Origin: Flavivirga aquatica | GTDB taxonomy: Bacteria; Bacteroidota; Bacteroidia; Flavobacteriales; Flavobacteriaceae | DNA length: 64,000 bases | Direction of reading: 5' to 3' | NCBI RefSeq assembly: GCF_001747085.1 | Contig: NZ_MDJD01000043.1 | Coordinates: 1 to 64,000, forward strand | Shown: piece by piece, positions 26,558 through 35,881 of the stretch | Layout of the letters: the number at the start of each line of letters is the position of its first letter | Numbering within the stretch: position 1 is the first letter of the stretch | Program-made: the position numbers and the translations under genes | The notes under the pieces: generated by a model | Seen by the model: only the letters and a program-made list of their open reading frames with translations | What the model was told of the DNA's origin: nothing | Databases searched by the model: none

Positions 26558-27532
26558 TTATTTTGGTAATTTGAAGTTAAGAACATAATAACTTCCAAGA
26601 ATACTTGGTATCACAAAATTAAGAATCCACATAAGCATAATAACGCATAAAACAGTAAGCTCATTTATGCCAACTAAAGAAAATAAATACACTGCAACAC
26701 CTCCTTTTACAATAACATCAAAAATAAAGATAGAAGGGATCAATGATGTTATTAAATACATGGAAGTAATTAGTATCATGGCGTTTAAATATGTAATGTC
26801 AATTTTGAAAATATATAATAAAAAATAGAATTGAAATGAAAATATAGCATAGCGAAAAAAAGAAAATAAAGCCCCTGAAGCAAGCTTATTTTTAGGATAA
26901 TCTATAATGAAATGCTTAATTTTTTCTAAAGAGAATCCTTTAATCGTGAATTTAGTTTTATAGAAAACAAAGCTTATTAATAAAATAGATGCAAGACTAA
27001 TTATTAATATTTTAATGATTTTGTAATAATTAATATTTACATCATATTGAGATATTAAAAAACTAAAACCTATAACCCCTAAAACACTAGTGATAGTCAT
27101 TTGTAAAGAATTACTAAGTATATTAACAAGAACAATATGCTTTCTGTTGTGGGGTAAGAAATAGATAGCTTTAACACCATATTCGCCAATTCTATTAGGT
27201 GTAAATAAAGATGCTGTTAAAGCGCCTAAACTTTGTTCAACAGCATGATTAAAACTAATTTGTTGAATAGGACTAATTAATGTTTTCCATTTTAAAATTT
27301 CAAAAAACCAATTAAATATACTTAAGATACTTAAAAAAAATACGTTTTCTATTGAAAAAGCGTTATTCCTTGATAGAAAATTAGTGAAAACAGAAAAATT
27401 TAACTGGTTATTATTAGTTAACTTTATATATATAAAGTAAAAAGCAGCAACTACTATGCCCAATTTAATGAGTACAAAAAAGAATTGTTTAATTTTGTGC
27501 GGAAGTTTGTATTTCATTTTTAATACATGCAA
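26558..27532 (-). CDS. UPF0104/LPG-synthase-TM-like membrane protein
   Basis: This 324-residue polytopic protein has about eight hydrophobic helices. The pattern SFNHAVEQSLGALTASLFTP followed by NRIGEYGVKAIYF, and later SLIPSIFIFDVIVKGGVAVY, fits the lysylphosphatidylglycerol-synthase transmembrane (UPF0104) family. The catalytic soluble domain of MprF is absent. It is cotranscribed with the downstream GT2 gene and probably handles the lipid product. Confidence 0.82.
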   Translation of the reverse strand: MHVLKMKYKLPHKIKQFFFVLIKLGIVVAAFYFIYIKLTNNNQLNFSVFTNFLSRNNAFSIENVFFLSILSIFNWFFEILKWKTLISPIQQISFNHAVEQSLGALTASLFTPNRIGEYGVKAIYFLPHNRKHIVLVNILSNSLQMTITSVLGVIGFSFLISQYDVNINYYKIIKILIISLASILLISFVFYKTKFTIKGFSLEKIKHFIIDYPKNKLASGALFSFFRYAIFSFQFYFLLYIFKIDITYLNAMILITSMYLITSLIPSIFIFDVIVKGGVAVYLFSLVGINELTVLCVIMLMWILNFVIPSILGSYYVLNFKLPK

Positions 27533-27551
27533 ATTAAACCAATAATACGGT

Positions 27552-28193
27552 ATGTTTTCAATATTTAAGATTTATAAGAATATTTATTTAGCTATATGCT
27601 TTGTTGCCTATTCGTTTTTTGGGTTTTCTCAAGGGAATACAAGTACAATAAAAGCGCAGCTTGCACTAGGTATTAACAACCCATCTTCTGGTGGCTTTGT
27701 TCGTGATTTTGAATCTAAACCTGTAAATTCCCCATCTATAAACCTAGGAGTACAATATATGTTCAAACCTAAGTTAGGAGCAAAATTAGATTTTGGATAT
27801 AATAGATTTTCAAATTTAAACAATACACCAGAGTTTAAAGTTAATTACACAAGATTAAATCTTCAATTGGTTTTTGATGCCAATGAAGTATTTAATTTTT
27901 CATCACAGAGATTAGGAGCATATCCCCATATAGGACCTGGACTTTCAATGATTAAACCTTTAGGAGATTATACTCAAAATAACTTGTCGTTTTTAAATGG
28001 CATGGCAGGAATAGAATTCCATTATGGAATGTCCGAAACCCTTTCTTTATTTGTTGACACCTCATATATTGTTGGGTTTGGAAAAGAATTTAACCCAGTG
28101 TCTGAAGGTTATGGATCATTTAATGGAAATTTATTGACCATAAATTTTGGGTTATCTATATCGTTAAGCGGTTGTTACTTTTGTGAACAATGA
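27552..28193 (+). CDS. Outer-membrane beta-barrel protein
   Basis: This 213-residue protein has a signal peptide (to about residue 27, GFSQ) followed by barrel strands ([20 protein letters not shown], then [37 protein letters not shown] and [17 protein letters not shown]). It overlaps the ruvC start by 4 bp, so it shares a transcript with ruvC, which is unrelated in function. It resembles the barrel gene at 14110 in size and pattern. Confidence 0.78.
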   Translation: MFSIFKIYKNIYLAICFVAYSFFGFSQGNTSTIKAQLALGINNPSSGGFVRDFESKPVNSPSINLGVQYMFKPKLGAKLDFGYNRFSNLNNTPEFKVNYTRLNLQLVFDANEVFNFSSQRLGAYPHIGPGLSMIKPLGDYTQNNLSFLNGMAGIEFHYGMSETLSLFVDTSYIVGFGKEFNPVSEGYGSFNGNLLTINFGLSISLSGCYFCEQ

Positions 28194-28741
28194 AAAAAGA
28201 AAGAATCATTCTAGGTATAGATCCAGGAACCACTATCATGGGGTTTGGACTTATAAAAGTAGTAGGTAAAACGATGCAGTTTTTACAGCTTAATGAATTA
28301 GATTTAAAAAAATATGATGACCATTATTTAAAACTTAAAATCATTTTTGAGCGAACAATTGAGCTTATAGATACTCATAACCCAGATGAGATTGCCATTG
28401 AAGCTCCTTTTTTTGGTAAAAATGTGCAAAGTATGTTAAAGCTAGGTCGTGCACAAGGTGTAGCTATGGCAGCAGGGTTAAGTAGGGAAATCCCAATTAC
28501 AGAATACCTACCTAAAAAAATAAAAATGGCAATTACAGGAAATGGAAATGCTAGCAAAGAACAAGTAGCAAAAATGCTGCAAAATCTACTAGGGTTAAAA
28601 ACATTACCTAAAAATTTAGACTCTACAGACGGCTTAGCAGCAGCAGTTTGTCATTTTTATAATTCAGGAAGAGTAAGTGTAGGAAAAAGTTATTCAGGGT
28701 GGGATGCTTTTGTAAAACAGAATCCTAAAAAAATAGGTTAA
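28190..28741 (+). CDS. ruvC: Holliday junction resolvase RuvC
   Basis: This 183-residue endonuclease resolves Holliday junctions with RuvAB. It has the catalytic acidic residues in their expected places: Asp11 in [12 protein letters not shown], Glu71 in [20 protein letters not shown], and the C-terminal Asp pair in [14 protein letters not shown]. Length and motifs match bacteroidal RuvC. The ATG overlaps the preceding stop (ATGA). Confidence 0.97.
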   Translation: MKKERIILGIDPGTTIMGFGLIKVVGKTMQFLQLNELDLKKYDDHYLKLKIIFERTIELIDTHNPDEIAIEAPFFGKNVQSMLKLGRAQGVAMAAGLSREIPITEYLPKKIKMAITGNGNASKEQVAKMLQNLLGLKTLPKNLDSTDGLAAAVCHFYNSGRVSVGKSYSGWDAFVKQNPKKIG

Positions 28742-28878
28742 TAGTTAACAACCTTAGTATATAGTTATACTTTATCAAAAAAATGAATTATTAGTAGTTA
28801 CTTATGAATAATCTATTCCTTAAAATATCAATAAGATTTTTAATCTGCAATCAACAGCCATTAGAGACTGTAAAATAA

Positions 28879-30114
28879 ATGGCAGGTATCTATATACATA
28901 TTCCGTTTTGCAAGCAAGCTTGCTTTTATTGCGATTTTCATTTTTCAACATCATTAAAAAAGAAAGATGAGTTAGTTCAAGCCTTAGTAATAGAGTTAGA
29001 AATTAGAAAAAAGGAACTTAAAAACAGTATTATTGAAACCATTTATTTTGGCGGAGGTACTCCATCGTTATTAACAGTTAAGGAACTAAAATTATTAATA
29101 GACGCGATTTATAAAAATTATAAAGTAGCACAAAACCCAGAAATTACTTTAGAAGCAAATCCAGACGATTTAATTCAAGCTCAAAATAGTAACTCCAATG
29201 CTATATTTAGTACAGAAGAAGAGCAAACAAAAACCCTTTTTAAAGATTATAAAAACATTGGAATTAATAGATTATCTATAGGCATTCAATCCTTTTTTGA
29301 AGACGATTTAAAAAATATGAATCGTGCGCATAACGCTAAAGAAGCAAAAATATGTTTAGAAGAAGCAACGCGTTATTTTGATAATATAACAATAGATCTC
29401 ATTTATGGTATCCCCAATATGAGTCTCGAAAAATGGAATAAAAATTTAGAGATTGCTTTTAGCTTTGGGATTAATCATATTTCAAGTTATGCCTTAACGG
29501 TAGAACCTAAAACGGCACTGGATAGTTTTGTTAAAAAAGGAACTTACCCACCAATAGACGAAAACTTAGCATTACAACATTTCAATCATTTAATTGAAAG
29601 AACAGTAAGGCAAGGTTTTGTTCAGTATGAAATTTCTAACTTCGGTAAACCAAACTATTTTTCAAAACATAACACAAGCTATTGGCAAGGGAAATTATAT
29701 TTAGGTATAGGACCATCTGCACATTCATTTTATGGTAATCAACGTAGTTGGAATGTTGCGAATAATGCAAAGTATATTCAAACTATTCATAAAAAAGAGC
29801 TACCCAATACTATTGAAAATCTTTCAGAAAAAGATCAATACAACGAGTATGTTATGACAGGTTTAAGAACCGTTTGGGGTATTTCATTAAACAAAATAGA
29901 GCAAGACTACGGTAATAAATATCTTAAACATTTAGAATCTTCAGCAGAAAAATTTATAAATAAAGAGTTATTAATCTTTGAGAATAAAATAGAACAACCC
30001 GTTCAATCAAATAAGACGATTTCATTAAAAACTTCAAATAATAATATCTTAAAAGTTACCCAAAAAGGAAAATTTTTAGTTGACGGAATTGCCTCAGAAT
30101 TATTTATGATTTGA
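28879..30114 (+). CDS. hemW: HemW-type radical SAM protein
   Basis: This 411-residue radical SAM protein has the cluster motif CKQACFYC (Cys11, Cys15, Cys18) in IYIHIPFCKQACFYCDFHFS, the SAM-binding YFGGGTPSLL, IGIQSFFEDDLKNMNRAHNA and the HemW C-terminal domain (YEISNFGKPNYFSKHNTSYW). HemW is a heme chaperone related to oxygen-independent coproporphyrinogen oxidase. An insertion near residues 98-115 (QNSNSNAIFSTEEEQTK) lengthens it compared with most relatives. Confidence 0.93.
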   Translation: MAGIYIHIPFCKQACFYCDFHFSTSLKKKDELVQALVIELEIRKKELKNSIIETIYFGGGTPSLLTVKELKLLIDAIYKNYKVAQNPEITLEANPDDLIQAQNSNSNAIFSTEEEQTKTLFKDYKNIGINRLSIGIQSFFEDDLKNMNRAHNAKEAKICLEEATRYFDNITIDLIYGIPNMSLEKWNKNLEIAFSFGINHISSYALTVEPKTALDSFVKKGTYPPIDENLALQHFNHLIERTVRQGFVQYEISNFGKPNYFSKHNTSYWQGKLYLGIGPSAHSFYGNQRSWNVANNAKYIQTIHKKELPNTIENLSEKDQYNEYVMTGLRTVWGISLNKIEQDYGNKYLKHLESSAEKFINKELLIFENKIEQPVQSNKTISLKTSNNNILKVTQKGKFLVDGIASELFMI

Positions 30115-30120
30115 TTATAT

Positions 30121-30876
30121 TTGAATATGATCGCAACAGTTCAATATAACTCCAGAAAACTCCAAATAGATTTAAAAAAACCTATAGACCTCTCTATTCC
30201 ATTAAGTGCATCAAAAACAAATGTAAATGCATGGTATTTAGAAGCACCAGTAATTGAGCCCGTAAAAAACGGAAAAGCAATTACTAGTGTAAAAGAAGGC
30301 GCTTGTATAAATTTTAATAATATATTTTTTAACCCGCATGCGCATGGTACGCATACCGAGTGTGTAGGACATATTACTGAAGAAGTACATTCCGTAAATC
30401 AAAATTTAAAACAATTTTTCTTTTTAACAGAAGTCATAACAGTAGCTCCAGAACGATTAAATGGCGATTCAGTAATATCTAAAAAGCAATTACAATTTGC
30501 TATAGGAAATAAAAAAAGAGAAGCTATTGTTATTAGAACCATTCCTAACACCAAGGAGAAGTTGTCGATGCAGTATTCTAATACCAATCCAACTTATTTA
30601 TTAGAAGAAGCTGCTATTTATTTGAGAGAAAAAGGAGTAAAGCATTTATTAATAGATTTGCCAAGTGTCGATAAAGAAAAAGATGAATGTCAATTACTGG
30701 CTCATAATGCATTTTGGAACACTAAAGGGCAATTAAGATTAGATGCAACCATCACAGAGTTCATTTTTGTACCAAATACAGTAGATGACGGTGTTTATTT
30801 TTTAAACCTCCAAATAGCACCTTTTGAAAATGATGCAACTCCAAGTAAACCTATTTTATATAAAATTATTGAATAA
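30121..30876 (+). CDS. Cyclase-family metal-dependent hydrolase
   Basis: This 251-residue protein belongs to the cyclase/kynurenine-formamidase-like family (PF04199 type). It has the N-terminal DLSIPL segment and the metal-binding stretch NPHAHGTHTECVGHI near residues 70-86, close to the usual HxGTHxDxPxH with Glu in place of Asp. LLIDLPSVDKEKDECQLLAH lies in the second half. The exact amide substrate is unknown. The next gene's ATG follows its stop directly. Confidence 0.85.
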   Translation: MNMIATVQYNSRKLQIDLKKPIDLSIPLSASKTNVNAWYLEAPVIEPVKNGKAITSVKEGACINFNNIFFNPHAHGTHTECVGHITEEVHSVNQNLKQFFFLTEVITVAPERLNGDSVISKKQLQFAIGNKKREAIVIRTIPNTKEKLSMQYSNTNPTYLLEEAAIYLREKGVKHLLIDLPSVDKEKDECQLLAHNAFWNTKGQLRLDATITEFIFVPNTVDDGVYFLNLQIAPFENDATPSKPILYKIIE

Positions 30877-31485
30877 ATGGAAGCTTTTTTAGGAATTATA
30901 ATTGGTGGTTTGTCTAGTTTAGGTGTTGTTACCTATTTTAAATCTATAAAAAAGAAGGAATTAGTAAATGCTCAATCCACTATACTTTTAGATAAAATAA
31001 AAACCGTTTGTAAATTTATAACAGTAGAAGGCGATTTTGCAGAAATATACCATTATGAAGATGTTAAAGAACGTTTTTTAAAACTGATTTCAAGTAAAAA
31101 GAAAGCACTAGTGGTAATAAATGCAAAAGCCCACGTTGGTTACGATTTATCAAAAATAATATTGAAAGCAGAAAACGATAAAAAGGAAATCACCCTTCAA
31201 CATTTCCCGCAGCCAGAGATACTATCAATAGAAACCAATTTAAATTATTACGATAAGTCTGATGGCTTGTTTAATAAATTTGAAGCGACAGATTTAACAG
31301 ATTTGCATAACGAAGCAAAGTTGCATATTCAAGATAAAATTCCAGAAAGCGGTTTAATAGAAGTAGCTAAAAAAGAAGCCTTAGAAACAATCTCACTTAT
31401 GGAAAGCATAGTCGAAACTATTGGATGGAAATTAGATTATACAGCTTTGGAAATTGAAGATTCTAAAACAGAAAAGCTTCAATGA
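30877..31485 (+). CDS. DUF4230-family membrane-anchored protein
   Basis: This 202-residue protein has one N-terminal membrane helix (AFLGIIIGGLSSLGVVTYF) and a DUF4230-like domain (LLDKIKTVCKFITVEGDFAE, then KKALVVINAKAHVGYDLSKI and LKIQDKIPESGL-like end). It overlaps the following GNAT start by 4 bp. Its function is not known. Confidence 0.8.
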   Translation: MEAFLGIIIGGLSSLGVVTYFKSIKKKELVNAQSTILLDKIKTVCKFITVEGDFAEIYHYEDVKERFLKLISSKKKALVVINAKAHVGYDLSKIILKAENDKKEITLQHFPQPEILSIETNLNYYDKSDGLFNKFEATDLTDLHNEAKLHIQDKIPESGLIEVAKKEALETISLMESIVETIGWKLDYTALEIEDSKTEKLQ

Positions 31486-31886
31486 TGATAGAGATTTCGA
31501 CAGATAAAACTAGATTGCAAATAAATACAATTCAGAACTTTTTAACAACATCATACTGGGCAAAAGGAAGAACTATAGATGAGGTTAGAAAAACGATAGA
31601 AAACAGTTTCTGTTTTGGAGCATATTTAGGAGAAAAGCAGATAGGGTTTGCAAGAGTAGTAACAGATTATACAGTCTTTGCATACCTTATGGATGTATTT
31701 ATATTACCAGAATATAGAAGTCAAGGCTACTCCAAACAATTCATAAAAACTATAAATACAACCTCAGAATTACAATCTTGTAAAATTTGGATGCTTAAAA
31801 CAGCAGACGCACATGGTTTATATAAGCAGTTTGGTTATACAGAGTTAGAGTGTCCAGAAAAAGTTATGGAAAGATTAATTAAATAA
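31482..31886 (+). CDS. GNAT-family N-acetyltransferase
   Basis: This 134-residue acetyltransferase matches a small GNAT group: TTSYWAKGRTIDEVRKTIEN, then GEKQIGFARVVTDYTVFAYL, MDVFILPEYRSQGYSKQFIK (acetyl-CoA loop) and LKTADAHGLYKQFGY. It is translationally coupled to the gene upstream through ATGA. The substrate is unknown. Confidence 0.9.
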   Translation: MMIEISTDKTRLQINTIQNFLTTSYWAKGRTIDEVRKTIENSFCFGAYLGEKQIGFARVVTDYTVFAYLMDVFILPEYRSQGYSKQFIKTINTTSELQSCKIWMLKTADAHGLYKQFGYTELECPEKVMERLIK

Positions 31887-31916
31887 AAGTTGCTTCTTAA
31901 AAAGACTAAGAAAGAC

Positions 31917-32279
31917 ATGAATATAGAACAAATTCGAGAATACTGTTTAAATAAAAAAGGAACCACAGAAGATTTTCCTTTCGATGCAGATACATTAGTC
32001 TTTAAAGTCTTAGGAAAAATGTTTGCATTAGTATCATTAAAACGGTGGGAACAAGGAGAAGCTGCAATAAATTTAAAAGCAGATCCAGACTATTCTCAAG
32101 AACTTCGTGCAGAATATAATAGTATCAAACCAGGGTATCACATGAGTAAAAAACACTGGAACACACTTTATCTACATGAAAACGAATTGCAACCCCAATT
32201 CGTAAAAGAATTAATAGATCATTCTTATACTATGGTAATAAAAGGGATGACAAAAAAACAAAAAGAAAGCTTGCTCTAA
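31917..32279 (+). CDS. MmcQ/YjbR-family protein
   Basis: This 120-residue protein of the MmcQ/YjbR fold (CyaY-like DNA-binding superfamily) begins at the ATG giving MNIEQIREYCLNKKGTTEDF; the in-frame TTG at 31890 would only add a non-conserved tail. Signatures are PFDADTLVFKVLGKMFALVS, INLKADPDYSQELRA, PGYHMSKKHWNTLYL and IDHSYTMVIKGM. Its exact role is unknown. Confidence 0.9.
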   Translation: MNIEQIREYCLNKKGTTEDFPFDADTLVFKVLGKMFALVSLKRWEQGEAAINLKADPDYSQELRAEYNSIKPGYHMSKKHWNTLYLHENELQPQFVKELIDHSYTMVIKGMTKKQKESLL

Positions 32280-32465
32280 AAGAAAAACTAGAACGATCCT
32301 TAAATAAAACCCTCTTTTTTTTGTATATTTAGATACTCTCAATTCCCCCAATTTATTTTATTGCTAGTACAAAAAGGTATTCTTAGACCTTGTTTGTAGT
32401 GTGCCCTCTAATCTTAAGTAGAATTTAATTGTAGTTAATTACTAACCATTTAATTTTAACAGATT

Positions 32466-33302
32466 ATGAAAACAACAAACCAATTTTTTAAAGCTTTAGC
32501 AGTAATATTACTGCTTAGTATTATCACAACAAATGTTTATGCTCAAGAAGAAAAAGAAACAAAAAGACCCGAGTACATTGCAGTAACAACGATGCATTGG
32601 AATATGGATATGGAAGATTTTAGTTTAGACGATTGGAAAGCTGTAGAAAAAGAATACCTAAACAAAGTAACCAAGAAAAATGAATACATATTTAGTGCTT
32701 CCGTTTATCTACATGAGTTTACTGCTGATAATACAGAGTTAATTTTTGTTCAAACATTTGCATCCTGGGAAGACATGGACAAGTTTGCAAAAAGAAGCGG
32801 GGAGTTAGAAAAAGAGGCATGGCCAGAAGAAGAGGCAAGAAAAGCATACTTTAAAAAAAGAAATGCATATTACGCAAACGAACATTCCGACGAAATTTAT
32901 ACGCCATTACCCAATCCAAAATTAATGGCAGAAAAACCTACTAAAGATTTGATAACCTATGTTAGAAAAAGTCATTTTTCTTTCCCAGAAGATGGAAGCA
33001 AAGAAGATTTTATGAAACTAAAAAAGGAGGGACAAGAAGCCATTATAAACAAAAATGAGAATATCAAAGCATATTACTCACATGTACATGCATGGGGTGC
33101 TAATAAAACAGATTTTCTAGAAGTGTTTTTCTTAGACTCTTGGGCAGATTTAGATAAAATGTACGATAGGAATTCCGAACTTATGAAAGAAGCATGGCCA
33201 GACGAAGCAGCAAGAAAAGCAAAAGGTAAAGAATGGAGACGTTATTTTACTGGAGTTCATGGAGATTATCTTTATAAGTTCATGCATGAGCTATCAAAAT
33301 AA
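32466..33302 (+). CDS. Secreted protein with an internally duplicated domain
   Basis: This 278-residue protein has a signal peptide (to about residue 27, NVYAQ). Two similar halves follow. The first holds TELIFVQTFASWEDMDKFAK, then SGELEKEAWPEEEARKAYFK; the second holds TDFLEVFFLDSWADLDKMYD, then NSELMKEAWPDEAARKAKGK. The repeat suggests a tandem ferredoxin-like (dimeric alpha/beta barrel) fold. I do not recognise a named family. A strong terminator follows. Confidence 0.8.
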   Translation: MKTTNQFFKALAVILLLSIITTNVYAQEEKETKRPEYIAVTTMHWNMDMEDFSLDDWKAVEKEYLNKVTKKNEYIFSASVYLHEFTADNTELIFVQTFASWEDMDKFAKRSGELEKEAWPEEEARKAYFKKRNAYYANEHSDEIYTPLPNPKLMAEKPTKDLITYVRKSHFSFPEDGSKEDFMKLKKEGQEAIINKNENIKAYYSHVHAWGANKTDFLEVFFLDSWADLDKMYDRNSELMKEAWPDEAARKAKGKEWRRYFTGVHGDYLYKFMHELSK

Positions 33303-33321
33303 AAATTTATTAAATATCTAT

Positions 33322-33350
33322 AAGGACGCTTTTTAGCGTCCTTTTTGTTT
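33322..33350 (+). terminator. Rho-independent terminator
   Basis: A perfect 9-bp stem (AAGGACGCT / AGCGTCCTT) with a TTTT loop is followed by a T tract, 19 bp after the stop of the duplicated-domain protein. Confidence 0.92.
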
Positions 33351-33416
33351 TCCCTTTACTCTAAAGTTGTAGAACCTGCTATTAAACTGTATTATTGCAA
33401 AATCAAAATAAGACTC

Positions 33417-33995
33417 ATGAGCGTATTACAAACATTACAAGATAGAAGCAATAACACTTGCGAATTATGTACTTCGGCAGAAGGTTTAAAGCAATACACT
33501 ATTCCGCCGTCACTAAACGAAAATGTTGGTAATGATGTTTTAGTTTGTAAAACCTGTTTAGATCAAATAGAAGAAAACACAGATATGGATCCAAACCATT
33601 GGCGTTGTTTAAATGATAGTATGTGGAGTGAGTACGTTGCAGTACAAATCATGGCTTGGAGAATGTTACAAAGACTCCGTAATGAAGGTTGGCCAAAAGA
33701 CTTGTTAGATATGATGTATCTAGACGATGAAGCTTTAGCCTTAGCACGAGCAACAGGAGAGCATGAAGATGCAGCAAACAAAATAATACATAGAGATGTA
33801 AATGGTGTTATTTTAGAAGTAGGAGATGCCGTAGTATTAATTAAAGATTTAAAAGTAAAAGGATCTAGTATGGTAGCTAAACAAGGAACAGCTGTTAGAA
33901 ACATTCGTTTAGACCGTGAAAACGCAAAATATATTGAAGGTAAAGTAGGTGCGCAGCAAATAGTAATTATTACAGACTACGTTAAAAAACTTTAA
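33417..33995 (+). CDS. PhnA-domain protein
   Basis: This 192-residue protein starts at the ATG giving MSVLQTLQDRSNNTCELCTS; an upstream in-frame extension is not family-like. An N-terminal zinc-ribbon-like part carries CELC and CKTC. The C-terminal PhnA domain is IHRDVNGVILEVGDAVVLIK, then DLKVKGSSMVAKQGTAV and KYIEGKVGAQQIVI. Despite the name, the family has no proven role in phosphonate use. Confidence 0.9.
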   Translation: MSVLQTLQDRSNNTCELCTSAEGLKQYTIPPSLNENVGNDVLVCKTCLDQIEENTDMDPNHWRCLNDSMWSEYVAVQIMAWRMLQRLRNEGWPKDLLDMMYLDDEALALARATGEHEDAANKIIHRDVNGVILEVGDAVVLIKDLKVKGSSMVAKQGTAVRNIRLDRENAKYIEGKVGAQQIVIITDYVKKL

Positions 33996-34014
33996 TATTT
34001 GGGCGTTACCTAAA

Positions 34015-34080
34015 GGTCGGGCTTTTCGTTATATCTTTTTCTCGTACCTCAAAAAAGGATGTCACTTCAATCCCTAACGC
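34015..34080 (-). repeat. Dispersed intergenic repeat, copy A
   Basis: On the minus strand this reads GTTAGGGATTGAAGTGACA, then a T6 run, GAGGTACGAG and TATAACGAAAAGCCCGACC. It shares its start and end with copies at 38292-38357 and 55538-55608. It lies between the PhnA gene and the broken DUF1272 gene. These elements are non-coding and look like REP-type repeats. Confidence 0.75.
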
Positions 34081-34088
34081 AAATAAAT

Positions 34089-34312
34089 ATGTTAGAAATA
34101 AGACCAACATGCGAGAATTGTAACAAGTCATTGCCATTCAATTCAAAAGAAGCTTCGAATGTACCTTTTGTAAAGATTGTGTAGAAACCGTTTTGGAACA
34201 AACTTGTCCAAACTGCGGAGTTGGTTTTGAGAAACGCCCAATCCGTCCAGAACATTTACTAGAAAAATATCCAGTATCTACAAAGGTGGTTTATAAGCCT
34301 GTTAAATCTTGA
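34089..34312 (+). pseudogene. DUF1272-family zinc-binding protein, frameshifted by a small deletion
   Basis: The first frame reads MLEIRPTCENCNKSLPFNSK then EA, the conserved start of DUF1272 proteins, but then runs to an early TAG. The neighbouring frame continues the family exactly: FECTFCKDCVETVLEQTCPN, then CGVGFEKRPIRP, and ends at TGA 34310-34312. The few residues that normally join EA to FECTFC (of the type MICS/T) are missing. A deletion of about four codons plus one base has therefore removed them and shifted the frame. A sequencing error is less likely than a true deletion because whole codons are missing. Confidence 0.85.
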
Positions 34313-34502
34313 AACTAAAATTATTCAGGATAAGCAATTTGTATAGTTATTAGTCATAGACTAGCAGTGACATCGGGGGAAAACATTTGATTTTAGTGTT
34401 AATACGGATTTTTAGTTATGGATGATTTTTTATTTAATTTAAGAAAAGGAGTGGTGTTTGTGGTTAATGTTCCGTTAAACCCTCGCTAGCTAACCACGTA
34501 TT

Positions 34503-34608
34503 GCTACTGGCTAAGCTTTGCTTAGTAGCGGTAAGAGTAAGAAATAAGAAGAAAAGCTTTCTCTTACCTTCCAATCTTTAACGCTACTAGCAAAATGTTA
34601 GCAGTAGC
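34503..34608. repeat. Imperfect foldback element
   Basis: The two ends are inverted copies of one another (GCTACTGGCTAAGCTTTGCT and TAGTAGC on the left; GCTACTAGCAAAATGTTAGC and AGTAGC on the right). An inner inverted pair, GGTAAGAG (34530-34537) and CTCTTACC (34561-34568), lies between them. Each outer arm can also form its own hairpin (GCTACT / AGTAGC). No transposase is nearby. It could be a MITE relic or a BIME-like REP pair. Confidence 0.6.
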
Positions 34609-34749
34609 CCTTAGTTTAGTAGTGTCTTGTTCTGAAATAGATTTACACAAAAGTGTAACAAAATGGAAAGATATATTTATAAGCCTGTTATATTTTAAAG
34701 TCAGGAGATAATCCTCGATCTTCTGTAAAGACTGTAACTTAGAATATAG
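34609..34749. other. Intergenic stretch
   Basis: Nothing recognisable was found in this stretch or in the adjoining 34313-34502 apart from the foldback element between them. Confidence 0.3.
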
Positions 34750-35223
34750 TTATAAATCCATATGCTCTATATCTAAACGCATATTAATCATGTGTTTTTT
34801 AAAGCCCACTTTTTCATAAGCTTTAATAGTAGGAATGTTATTTGGGTAAACATCTAATCTAATTTCAAAAACATTTTGGGTTTTACACCATTTTAACAAG
34901 GTATCAATAATAAGTTTATTTAATTGTTTGCCTCTATATTCTTTATCTACAAACATAAAACCTAGATAACCTTGGTAATTATGCTTTAAATAATGCCTGT
35001 CCGTTTTAATTTTCGCATAACCGCAGGCTACAATAATATTATTAATTTCAGCTACAAAAACATCAGAACAGGAACTTGTAATTAATTCCGAAATATTATA
35101 ATAGTTTATTTTTCCATCTTTTATTGTTGAATCAAAAGGGCGTTCAGCTTGAATAACCCCTTGCTCGAACATTAATAAAGTAGATAAATCTTTTAAAGTG
35201 GCTTTTCTAACAATTGGAGACAT
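34750..35223 (-). CDS. GNAT-family N-acetyltransferase
   Basis: This acetyltransferase of 157 residues starts at the ATG giving MSPIVRKATLKDLSTLLMFE; a longer in-frame start would overlap the upstream gene. Its GNAT core is DVFVAEINNIIVACGYAKI, then YLGFMFVDKEYRGKQLNKLI (acetyl-CoA loop), IRLDVYPNNIPTIKAYEKVG and FKKHMINMRLD. It follows the NTF2-like gene by 2 bp. The substrate is unknown. Confidence 0.92.
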   Translation of the reverse strand: MSPIVRKATLKDLSTLLMFEQGVIQAERPFDSTIKDGKINYYNISELITSSCSDVFVAEINNIIVACGYAKIKTDRHYLKHNYQGYLGFMFVDKEYRGKQLNKLIIDTLLKWCKTQNVFEIRLDVYPNNIPTIKAYEKVGFKKHMINMRLDIEHMDL

Positions 35224-35225
35224 AT

Positions 35226-35657
35226 TTAAGAAGATGTATCGGCAATGATTTTCCATTCACCATTTATTTTTTTGAAAACGAGCATAAAAATACCATCGGC
35301 GTTACCAACTTCACGCTTTAAGTGGTATTCTCCTAAAACATAATAAGCATCTTCGCTTATTTTTGTAATGTCGTTTATTCTAAAACTTAACGTACCAGTA
35401 TGGTCTTCTGTTGGGTAAGCTTTTTTATAACGCTCTAAAGTATTATCCCATCCATAAGTAATACCGTTATTACCATAAAATTTAAGTGAGTCACTTTTCC
35501 AGTAGCCTTCCATGTACTTTTCTATATTATGATTAGACCAAGCAATGCGCTGTTTTTTTAAAACTTTGTTTATGGCTTTTATATCTGCTTCTTCATTTTT
35601 TTGAGCATAGCTACTAAAAAAGCATACAAGGCAAAGTAATAAAACTAGTTTTTTCAT
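35226..35657 (-). CDS. Secreted NTF2-like (DUF4440/SnoaL-type) protein
   Basis: This 143-residue protein has a signal peptide (MKKLVLLLCLVCFFSSYAQ). The NTF2-like pattern is INKVLKKQRIAWSNHNIEKY, then MEGYWKSDSLKFYGNNGITY, YVLGEYHLKRE and GIFMLVFKKINGEWKIIADT. Members bind small ligands or act as isomerases, but no catalytic role can be claimed here. The GNAT gene follows 2 bp downstream. Confidence 0.88.
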   Translation of the reverse strand: MKKLVLLLCLVCFFSSYAQKNEEADIKAINKVLKKQRIAWSNHNIEKYMEGYWKSDSLKFYGNNGITYGWDNTLERYKKAYPTEDHTGTLSFRINDITKISEDAYYVLGEYHLKREVGNADGIFMLVFKKINGEWKIIADTSS

Positions 35658-35881
35658 GTGTTATATTTATAATATTAGGAATAATAAAGATAAAAGTAAT
35701 TAAATCTGGTATTAAAACGGTTACTCATCGATGAAATTGACATAGATTTTTTTTTCGTCTAAGGATCAAATCGATTGATCGAAAAAATAGTGAAACAACT
35801 TTTTTGTTTTCTACTTTTACTCTGTAATCAAATAAAAACTCTCCCTCAAGTTTATTGTTAATATTTAAAAATCAGCAAATT

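Noticed and set aside
34067-34255. Minus-strand ORF of 62 codons
   Set aside because: It is antisense to the DUF1272 pseudogene and has no family pattern.
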